NCBI GenBank assembly: GCA_021325235.1
Contig: JAJPHN010000031.1
Coordinates: forward strand, 124,001 to 188,000
Source: Terriglobia bacterium
GTDB taxonomy: Bacteria; Acidobacteriota; Terriglobia; Bryobacterales; Bryobacteraceae
DNA length: 64,000 nt
Direction of reading: 5' to 3'
A model generated the notes under the pieces. It was not told the origin of the DNA. It ran no database searches and saw nothing but the letters and a program-made list of their open reading frames with translations. This document shows positions 8,171 through 14,995 of the stretch, in pieces (within the stretch, counting starts at the first letter, position 1; each line of letters begins with the position of its first letter). The position numbers and the translations under genes are program-made.

Positions 8171-9235
8171 TTAATGAGACAGGCGTGCGGCGGCCAGCGC
8201 AGTACCTTTCACGCGTGCGGCGATTTTCGAAAAGGCCAGTTCGCGCGCAGTGGAGGTGTCGTCCAGGAACGGAGCGAAACCGCAGTCGTCGGTGGTGCCA
8301 AGCTGGCTCGGCGGGATGTGTTGGGCGGCCTGGAGGACGCGCGCGCAGACTTCATCGGGCGTTTCGAGGCTGGGGCTGATGGGATCGATCACGCCGACGA
8401 AGATTCGGTGATGCGGCTGCATCGTGCGGGCGATCAGGTTCAGGACGCGTTCACGATCGGGTTCGCTTGCCAGCTGAAGATAGAAATTTGTCACGTTGAG
8501 ACGAAAGAGGACAGGCAGAAGGCCGGCGTAGTCGACATCGGCGCTGTGTGTCGCGTCACGATCGCCTCCTGGGCAGGAATGAACACCGAGACGCAGCCGC
8601 TCCTCGGCGGAGAAGCGCTCGAGTACGCGATTGTTCAATGCCACAAATTGCGCCAGAAGTGCACCGGAGGGATCGAGCTTAAGCGCCAGCCGTCCTTCGG
8701 TGAAATCGATCTGCACCTTTTCGGCTCCTGCGTCTAAACATGCGCGGACGTCCTTTTCCGCTTCGTTCACCAGGTCCGCGAGAAACTGTTCCCGCGAGTA
8801 GTTGGGAATTCCTTCTGCGGGATAGAGCAGGCTGAGCGCAGAAGCGGAGATCACGGCCTGCTTGACGGGGAGTGCAGTGAGCTTACGGGGGGCGTTCAGA
8901 TACGAAACGGCGTAGGTGGAGTAACGAAACGGGCCCTCAGTCAGACGCGGCAGCTGGCGCGTGTGACCGTCTGCGAACGGAATCGTGACTCCGCCGGGTG
9001 CGATGTTCGCCGCGCCGTCGATGGGATACGTTGCAAAACTTGGTTTCGTCTGCTCGCCGTCGCTGATGACGGGAGAGCCGGTGGCTTCGAGACGCCGGAT
9101 GGTATCGCTCAAGGCGCGTGCGGAAACTTCTTCGAGATCAGCTCGCGAAAGCTGGCCCTGTTCCCATTTGTGGCGGGCGTCGATCAAGGCCTGCGGACGT
9201 GGAATGCTGCCAATCGGCTCGGTGGGAATGGTCAT
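8171..9235 (-). CDS. Short MetE-like cobalamin-independent methyltransferase (zinc methionine synthase C-domain family)
   Basis: A 354-residue protein matching the catalytic C-terminal half of cobalamin-independent methionine synthase; there is no N-terminal MetE half. It opens with the family-typical PTEPIGSIPRP. Zinc ligands are visible as His and Cys in GVHSCPGGD and a Cys in GTTDDCGFAPF. Short homologues in archaea and many bacteria transfer methyl groups to homocysteine from donors other than methyl-folate, or act in other thiol or selenol methyl transfer. The start ATG 9235 is 18 bases after the stop of the selenoprotein candidate, so co-transcription is likely. The methyl donor and acceptor are unknown. 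Confidence 0.88.
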   Translation of the reverse strand: MTIPTEPIGSIPRPQALIDARHKWEQGQLSRADLEEVSARALSDTIRRLEATGSPVISDGEQTKPSFATYPIDGAANIAPGGVTIPFADGHTRQLPRLTEGPFRYSTYAVSYLNAPRKLTALPVKQAVISASALSLLYPAEGIPNYSREQFLADLVNEAEKDVRACLDAGAEKVQIDFTEGRLALKLDPSGALLAQFVALNNRVLERFSAEERLRLGVHSCPGGDRDATHSADVDYAGLLPVLFRLNVTNFYLQLASEPDRERVLNLIARTMQPHHRIFVGVIDPISPSLETPDEVCARVLQAAQHIPPSQLGTTDDCGFAPFLDDTSTARELAFSKIAARVKGTALAAARLSH

Positions 9236-9253
9236 GAGTGCTATAGAAGTGGT

Positions 9254-9862
9254 CTATTTGCGAATGTAGCCGTGCTCGGCGGTTCTGATGCCAAACTGCC
9301 GGTGCGCCTCGTCGGACATCGGGTGGACCCCGGCGGCATCGATCCAGCGGTTGTAGAAGTTGAAAAGCGCGCAGACCGTAATGGCGTAATAAATGGCGTC
9401 GCCGCTCCAGCCGGCTGCGTGCAACTGCTCGATATCGGCGGGCGCGATGGTGGGTGACTCATGATTTACTTTGGCGATAAACCGGAACAGTGCTTTCTCC
9501 CGATCGGAGAGTGCGGAGTTTTCCAGATCGCGGAGCACGTCCCAGACCAGCTCTTCGGATCCCAATAATTCCGCTGCAACTGCAGCGTGGTACTTCGTTC
9601 AAAACGGACAGTCATTGTGGTACGACGTGAAGGCAGCGATCAACTCGCGAATTCCAGCGCTCAGAGGAGCTTCGCCGCGCATGATCTCCTGGGTAAACTT
9701 ACTCAGATGGTCCGTGGCGGCAGGCCGGAAAGCGAACAGGTGCCAGATCTGCGGATACTCTGCGCCGCTCGTTTGCATGCGCCGAATGAGATCGGTGTGC
9801 GGGCTCGGTTGCGGATTGTGCTCGACTTCGGAGAGAAGCATCGGTTTCATAGAGCCGGTCAT
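9254..9862 (-). CDS. Predicted AhpD-like selenoprotein (CxxU motif; in-frame TGA 9599-9601 read as selenocysteine)
   Basis: If TGA at 9599-9601 is decoded as selenocysteine, one 202-residue frame runs from ATG 9862 to TAG 9254. The residues around it read YHNDCPF-U-TKYHAAVAA, with Cys85 and Sec88. The two adjacent paralogues read NDCRYCQTAHGAIAA and NDCYFCQTVHGAVAA, so the TGA falls exactly on the second cysteine of the AhpD CxxC active site and the His four residues later is kept. Coding similarity to the paralogues continues on both sides (for example AIYYAITVCALFNFYNRWIDA against IHDTVLIAAAFCMYNRYVDG). The ATG overlaps the upstream stop as ATGA. AhpD-fold proteins are thiol peroxidases or reductants. 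The alternatives are a nonsense mutation or a sequencing error. Confidence 0.85.
9571..9601 (-). promoter_or_regulatory. SECIS-like hairpin immediately after the UGA codon
   Basis: On the coding (minus) strand the bases after the TGA include CGCTGC-AGTT-GCAGCG (9587 down to 9572), a perfect 6-bp GC-rich stem, 7 bp if the A-T pair closes. The loop G and U are 19-20 bases after the TGA, inside the spacing known for bacterial SECIS elements, which need an apical-loop G(U) for SelB binding. The two Cys paralogues have no such inverted repeat at the matching codons. Confidence 0.7.
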
Positions 9863-10452
9863 ACTTTCCAGGCGGTGGTGGACTTCGCGGTTTGCACTTG
9901 CGCCTGGATATCCGAAGGAATGCGATTGTATCCACCCTCGGCAACGGCTGCGGCGCGTGCGCGATAGCTGGCTGGGTCCGTCGGTGCCCACGTCGCGAGG
10001 CCGTCTACGTAGCGGTTGTACATACAAAACGCAGCGGCGATGAGCACGGTATCGTGAATCTCGTGATCGTTCGCTCCCGCCTGCCGCGCCCGGTTAACAT
10101 CAACGGCAGATACGTGCTGGCCGCCCTGCTGAACTTTGCCGGCAATGGCGAGCAGCGCCTTCAGTTTGTCGGAAATCGAAGCGGATAAGTAATCGCGCTT
10201 GACCTGAAGGACGATATCTTCGTTGCCATTCAGATGATGAGCCGCGATCGCGCCGTGAGCGGTTTGACAATAGCGGCAATCGTTGAGCGCTGATACGTAA
10301 GTGGCGATGAGCTCGCGGTCGGCGCGCGAAAGGGAACTCGATTGATGAAGGAGCACATCGGCTAAGCGGCACAGAGGCGCAGCTGTTTCGGGGCGGAAAT
10401 CGAACAGCGCACGGATACCGGGCAGCGTTTCGTTCAACGGAATGTGCGGCAT
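9859..10452 (-). CDS. AhpD-like / carboxymuconolactone decarboxylase-family peroxidase (CxxC, copy 1)
   Basis: A 197-residue AhpD-fold protein of the peroxidase-related CMD family. The redox motif is Cys59-Arg-Tyr-Cys62 followed by His66 (NDCRYCQTAHG). These proteins reduce peroxides or donors through the CxxC pair, and the family name reflects fold rather than proven decarboxylation. It begins MPHIPLNETLPGIRALFDFRPE, very close to the neighbour at 10467-11042, and the stop overlaps the start of the selenoprotein candidate. The ribosome binding site is weak, which fits coupling to the gene 14 bases upstream. It is a useful in-locus control for the CxxU copy. Confidence 0.9.
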   Translation of the reverse strand: MPHIPLNETLPGIRALFDFRPETAAPLCRLADVLLHQSSSLSRADRELIATYVSALNDCRYCQTAHGAIAAHHLNGNEDIVLQVKRDYLSASISDKLKALLAIAGKVQQGGQHVSAVDVNRARQAGANDHEIHDTVLIAAAFCMYNRYVDGLATWAPTDPASYRARAAAVAEGGYNRIPSDIQAQVQTAKSTTAWKV

Positions 10453-10466
10453 ATCGCTTGGGTGGT

Positions 10467-11042
10467 TTAATCGCCGTGGGCCGTAGCTGCGCCGGCGAGC
10501 CGATCGACGGAACCTGCGTAGCCTTCCGTAGCGAGGCGTGCTCCCTGCTGGCGGTATAGCTCGGGATCGTCAGGCGCCCAGGTGGCGAGGCCGTCGACAT
10601 AGCGGTTGTACATGCAGAAGGCAGCGGCGATCAGGACCGTGTCGTGAATCTCGAGGTCGGTTGCACCTTGCTTGCGGGCCGCTTCAATATCGGCAGCGCT
10701 GACATGCTTGCCGCCTTTCTGCACTTTGCCGGCGATTGCGAGAAGCGCCTTTAGCTTATCCGAAATCGGAGCTTTTTCGGGATTGCGTTTGGTGGTGAGG
10801 ACCAGCGCTTCATCGCCGCCGAGATGGTGTGCCGCGACCGCGCCGTGAACAGTCTGGCAGAAGTAGCAATCGTTCTGCGAGGAAACGTAAGTGGCGATCA
10901 GTTCGCGCTCGCCTGGTGATAACGTACTGGGTCCACGAAGCAGAATTTCGGCCAGTTCATTGAGCGGCTTCGCTGTTTCCGGGCGGAACAGCATAGGGCC
11001 GAGAATACCGGGGACGCCTTCGGTGAGAGCAATGTGTGGCAT
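10467..11042 (-). CDS. AhpD-like / carboxymuconolactone decarboxylase-family peroxidase (CxxC, copy 2)
   Basis: A 191-residue paralogue of the preceding gene, with Cys59-Tyr-Phe-Cys62 and His66 (NDCYFCQTVHG). It should be a cytoplasmic thiol-dependent peroxidase or related redox enzyme. The start ATG 11042 has GGAG about 8-9 bases upstream, the best ribosome binding site in the run, so this is probably the first gene of a transcript that continues through copy 1, the selenoprotein candidate and the MetE-like gene. The two CxxC copies share roughly two thirds of residues in the first 70 positions, which points to tandem duplication. The physiological reductant is unknown. Confidence 0.9.
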   Translation of the reverse strand: MPHIALTEGVPGILGPMLFRPETAKPLNELAEILLRGPSTLSPGERELIATYVSSQNDCYFCQTVHGAVAAHHLGGDEALVLTTKRNPEKAPISDKLKALLAIAGKVQKGGKHVSAADIEAARKQGATDLEIHDTVLIAAAFCMYNRYVDGLATWAPDDPELYRQQGARLATEGYAGSVDRLAGAATAHGD

Positions 11043-11145
11043 ATCGTTGCTCCTGCAAATGTAGTCGTTTTGAAGGCGCGGGTAAAGATGGAGATCGGCT
11101 TAGAACTTTCAGCGGATCAGGTCCGGCGGATGGTGCAGCGCCCGG

Positions 11146-11628
11146 TTATTTCAGGAGATTGATGGTGCCGCGGCAGCGTGCGGAGCCGCATTTACAGATG
11201 ACACGCTGCACATTCTTATCGAAACAGTAATCGACGGTCAACTCTTCGCCGCGGCGGATGGGGCGCACGCTGTAGTAAAGGATGTGGCCACGAATAATCC
11301 GCGAAGCCAGATTCGGTTCACAGGAGTGGTTGATATATTCTGCTCCCGAGCCGCCGACGGAGCCGTCGATGGTCCAGTAATCGTCGAGGGTGAAGAGATA
11401 GATCAGGTCGTTCGATTCGGCGCGGCGCTTGGTTTCGCGGCGGCTGATTTTTTCGCCGGTATATTCGATGACCTTGCGATTGGCCGGGATCGGCTCGGCG
11501 GCGTAGACACCCCAGCGATGAATATTCGATTTTGCGAGTTTCATGCGGAAATTCGCAAAACGCTCGTCAATTCGGGGCGCGGCCGCGGCCGGCGCGCGCT
11601 TTCGTCCCGCAGACTTCCGGGTGGCCAT
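11146..11628 (-). CDS. SET-domain protein lysine methyltransferase
   Basis: A 160-residue protein consisting of a short basic Ala/Lys/Arg-rich leader, a SET domain (about 24-136) and a post-SET cysteine cluster. Signature residues are YINHSCEPN (98-106), GEELTVDY (127-134) and CKCGSARCRG (145-154). Enzymes of this family transfer a methyl group from S-adenosylmethionine to protein lysines, and the complete NHxCxPN and ELxxDY motifs suggest activity. Bacterial SET proteins are often acquired from or exchanged with eukaryotes; the target here is unknown, and the basic tail could bind nucleic acid. It lies 20 bases after mdh on the same strand. Confidence 0.9.
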   Translation of the reverse strand: MATRKSAGRKRAPAAAAPRIDERFANFRMKLAKSNIHRWGVYAAEPIPANRKVIEYTGEKISRRETKRRAESNDLIYLFTLDDYWTIDGSVGGSGAEYINHSCEPNLASRIIRGHILYYSVRPIRRGEELTVDYCFDKNVQRVICKCGSARCRGTINLLK

Positions 11629-11648
11629 CGTTGCGATCGACCGCGCGC

Positions 11649-12611
<963 letters not shown>

Positions 12612-12670
12612 CTAGGAGCTGGTTTCGCTCTCTGATCAGGCGAAGAGAAGCGGGCTTTCCGCGCTTGATT

Positions 12671-12832
12671 TTATTCGCCCGAAGCGGAAAACTCCGGCTT
12701 TACGGGAGCGCACGCGTGCGCGGTTTGCTGTTCGCGATTTAAGGAATCAACCAGCCACTGCGGAAGCCGTTCTTCCGAGGCGCAAAGCTGTTCGCGTTCG
12801 CGCGCGATAGCATCTATCATCCACTGATCCAT
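12671..12832 (-). CDS. Possible 53-residue protein with an internal repeat
   Basis: A short frame from ATG 12832 to TAA 12671 fills the gap between mdh and the first PEP-CTERM gene. It encodes two similar segments, QWMIDAIAREREQ and QWLVDSLNREQQ, separated by about 10 residues. The internal similarity suggests a real coding sequence with two amphipathic helices. No membrane segment or signal peptide is seen, and the ribosome binding site is poor. I do not recognise a family. It starts 45 bases beyond the hairpin that follows the PEP-CTERM gene and could be transcribed from that side by readthrough. Confidence 0.4.
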   Translation of the reverse strand: MDQWMIDAIAREREQLCASEERLPQWLVDSLNREQQTAHACAPVKPEFSASGE

Positions 12833-12876
12833 ACGACTTTGCGATCTGCTCTCTTTCCTGCGATTCCTGCAACAGA

Positions 12877-12903
12877 CAGGCGCCGGAGATCTCCCGGCGC
12901 CTG
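12877..12903 (-). terminator. Strong hairpin after the first PEP-CTERM gene
   Basis: A 10-bp perfect inverted repeat, CAGGCGCCGG/CCGGCGCCTG, with a 7-base loop lies 25 bases after the stop. It has no T run, so it may act as a factor-assisted terminator or an mRNA-stabilising 3' structure. Confidence 0.5.
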
Positions 12904-12927
12904 ATCCTCCTCCCAGAACGTCGACTC

Positions 12928-13632
12928 TTACTTGCCCTGAGCGTTCTTTGTGCGGCGGCGCAGCAGCCCTGCGACACCGATCAGACCAGCGCCGATGAGG
13001 GCAAAGGACGCCGGCTCAGGTGTCGCGGTGGTTCCAAAGACCTGATCGACGAAGCTGAAGCCCGCGTTTCCGCCGAAGCTGGTGACGCCCATGTCTTTGA
13101 TGATGTAGAGATTGTTGTAAAGACCATGCAAGCTAAGCGTGTCGGTATCCTGGCAGCCGCCCCCGAAAGCCTGCCCGAAGCATCCCACCGACAACGAACC
13201 CAGATAGTGACCGTTGCCGTCGAAGACCATTTCATCCACGCCCGCCATGGACAAGCCCGTGGCATGGCCATCGAAATCGAGGCCGATCTGGTCAATGCCG
13301 GTGGTGGACTTCACGTCGAAGCTAACCGACAGGTCGGCGTAGGAGACGAAGTAAGGATCTTTTTTTGCGATGGCAGCCGGAACGTCGGCGATGAAGTCGC
13401 TCGAGAAGCGGATGCCATTGCCAAGACCGCTCACCGCTGCAACATCGATCCCCTTTTTGTTGGTGGGAGCCGCGTAGCCCTGATGGCTCACCTGCGCCTG
13501 GAAATTGTCGAAGGTCAGACCGCTGATCGACAGGCTGCCTCCCTTGGAAAGTTGATTTAACGGCGTGGCATGTCCCAGCAGCGGGAGCATGAGAGCCGCC
13601 GTCGAAAAGATGATGGCTTTAGAAAAATGCAT
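12928..13632 (-). CDS. PEP-CTERM sorted exoprotein (copy A)
   Basis: A 234-residue exported protein with a signal peptide (SKAIIFSTAALMLPLLGHA) and a C-terminal PEP-CTERM tripartite signal: PEPAS, a hydrophobic segment (FALIGAGLIGVAGLL) and RRR. Such proteins are processed by an exosortase and tend to accompany exopolysaccharide systems; no exosortase gene is in the window. The mature part contains GxDxxGLDFDGHATGLSM and a Gly/Cys segment, with no known enzymatic motif. I start at ATG 13632, immediately before the signal peptide, with GGAG 12 bases upstream, although the frame is open to 13716. It is paralogous to the next gene upstream. Confidence 0.85.
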   Translation of the reverse strand: MHFSKAIIFSTAALMLPLLGHATPLNQLSKGGSLSISGLTFDNFQAQVSHQGYAAPTNKKGIDVAAVSGLGNGIRFSSDFIADVPAAIAKKDPYFVSYADLSVSFDVKSTTGIDQIGLDFDGHATGLSMAGVDEMVFDGNGHYLGSLSVGCFGQAFGGGCQDTDTLSLHGLYNNLYIIKDMGVTSFGGNAGFSFVDQVFGTTATPEPASFALIGAGLIGVAGLLRRRTKNAQGK

Positions 13633-13712
13633 TTGCGAAAGAATCTCCGATAAAAAATGAGCCCGCTTTTCGGCGCGCATGAATCGAGTGTCGCTGCCGA
13701 TCTCATGCATGC

Positions 13713-13742
13713 GCAAGCTACAGCGGAACTAGACGTACCAGT
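13713..13742 (-). promoter_or_regulatory. Conserved leader block of PEP-CTERM copy A
   Basis: A 30-base block 81-110 bases upstream of ATG 13632 matches, at 23 of 30 positions, a block at the identical distance before copy B. Shared core strings are GCAAG, ACAG, GGA and CGTACC (plus-strand sense). It may be a promoter or regulator site. The gap 13633-14030 otherwise holds the second shared string GCATGAATCGAGT (13677-13689) and the terminator of copy B. Confidence 0.45.
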
Positions 13743-13960
13743 AAAATGCCTGCTGTTTTGGGCGGGTAGTTTGCTGTATTTGTCATGGTGTGGGATGAAT
13801 GGACTGGCTTTTAAATCACGCATTGCGAAATTCGTGCGGAAATTGTGCAGTTCGCGATGTTGGCCGGCTATTCCGTATCGCGGAGTACGGGTAACAGGCG
13901 ATTATTTCGCTCCAGTACAGAAGTTGAAACGAGCGGATTCATGGAAGTTTCGGATCGTGG

Positions 13961-13996
13961 AAAAAGAAACAGCCGCCGGATTTTTGGCCCGGCGGC
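13961..13996 (-). terminator. Intrinsic terminator of PEP-CTERM copy B
   Basis: On the minus strand GCCGCCGG pairs perfectly with CCGGCGGC (9-base loop), followed by TGTTTCTTTTT. It begins about 35 bases after the stop of the gene at 14031-14705 and is a textbook rho-independent terminator. Confidence 0.9.
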
Positions 13997-14030
13997 GTTC
14001 TTTACGGAGCCTGGAGGGATGGACTACGGT

Positions 14031-14705
14031 TTACGCTTTCACAGCGGCGCTCTTCACGCGGCGGCGCAGCAGACCGGCCACGCCGATGAGACCTGCACCG
14101 AGCATGGCGATCGAAGCCGGCTCAGGAGTGGGAACCGTTCCGAAGGTCTGGTCGATGTTGCTGGTCTGAGCGTAACCAATGAAGAAGCTGCTCGTGTTGA
14201 TGTCCTTCTGGATATACAGATCGCTGTAGTTGCCGTTCAGCGTGATGGTATCGGTCCGACTGCAGCCAGCGAGGTCGCAGGCAACCTTGGCGTAGCCGAC
14301 CATATCACCCTTGCTGTCGAAAACGCTTTCGGTAACCGAAGAAATGGCGAGGCCTTGGAACCATCCGTCGAACGATAACCCTACTTTGTTGATGTAAGAG
14401 CCCGAGGCACTCACGTGGTAATCGATCGTTGAGTCATCGGCGGACGGCGGGGAGAAGAGCGAACCCGCTGCCCAGGTGCTGGAGAACTGAATACCAGTTG
14501 CCGGATGGGTGATGGTCTGCACCCCGATACCGCCACACGTGGTCGGCATCGCGCCCGGACCCTGTTGCGTGGAGATGCAGGAAAAATTGTTAAAGGTCAG
14601 GCCACCGACCATCAGCGTAGGATCTGAAGAAACGGTGTCGGCCTGGCCGAGAAGAGGCAGCATCAGACTGGCTGCCCCGATAAGAATAGCTTTAGAAAAA
14701 CGCAT
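14031..14705 (-). CDS. PEP-CTERM sorted exoprotein (copy B)
   Basis: A 224-residue exported protein with signal peptide (SKAILIGAASLMLPLLGQA) and the C-terminal PEP-CTERM signal PTPEPASIAMLGAGLIGVAGLLRRR. The middle parallels copy A (GLTFNNF against GLTFDNF; GLSFDGWFQGLAIS against GLDFDGHATGLSM; both end IDQ/VDQ-x-FGT), so the pair arose by duplication. It carries four cysteines (CISTQQ, TTCGG, ACDLAGC) that could form disulfides. It should be exported, sorted by an exosortase and anchored or released at the surface. GGAGG lies 12 bases before ATG 14705. The C-terminal signal is nearly identical in the two copies, which fits a shared processing enzyme. Confidence 0.87.
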   Translation of the reverse strand: MRFSKAILIGAASLMLPLLGQADTVSSDPTLMVGGLTFNNFSCISTQQGPGAMPTTCGGIGVQTITHPATGIQFSSTWAAGSLFSPPSADDSTIDYHVSASGSYINKVGLSFDGWFQGLAISSVTESVFDSKGDMVGYAKVACDLAGCSRTDTITLNGNYSDLYIQKDINTSSFFIGYAQTSNIDQTFGTVPTPEPASIAMLGAGLIGVAGLLRRRVKSAAVKA

Positions 14706-14785
14706 TTGCGTACTAGCCTCCGAAAGAAATTCAGCACGCTTGTTTGCCGTGCATGAATCGAGTTTGGGGTCAGAACGCGAATGCT

Positions 14786-14815
14786 GCAAGGCACAGGGGA
14801 GCTAACCGTACCGGT
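14786..14815 (-). promoter_or_regulatory. Conserved leader block of PEP-CTERM copy B
   Basis: This block matches the one at 13713-13742 and lies at the same 81-110 base distance from its start codon. The string GCATGAATCGAGT recurs at 14751-14763. The rest of the 290-base gap up to 14995 shows nothing I can name. Confidence 0.45.
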
Positions 14816-14995
14816 GCAATTGCGGCGCATTTTACGGCGGAAACTATAAGGAATTTCCGGAATTTAAACCAGGCGGCATCGCGATTTGGTTAGCTGCGAC
14901 GCAGAATGAAGCAAATAGCGCATTTTAGTGTCGTATGCACTCTTACCGCCCCTCTGCGAGTAAGGGCAACAAATTGTCAACTTTGGTTCAGTACT

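Noticed and set aside
12747-12977. 76-codon minus-strand frame overlapping the first PEP-CTERM gene end
   Set aside because: Arg/Ser-rich, overlaps the PEP-CTERM C-terminus and its hairpin, no similarity recognised.
13713-13742. Sigma-54 (-24/-12) promoter in the PEP-CTERM leaders
   Set aside because: GG and GC strings are present but not at the required 10-base spacing in both copies.
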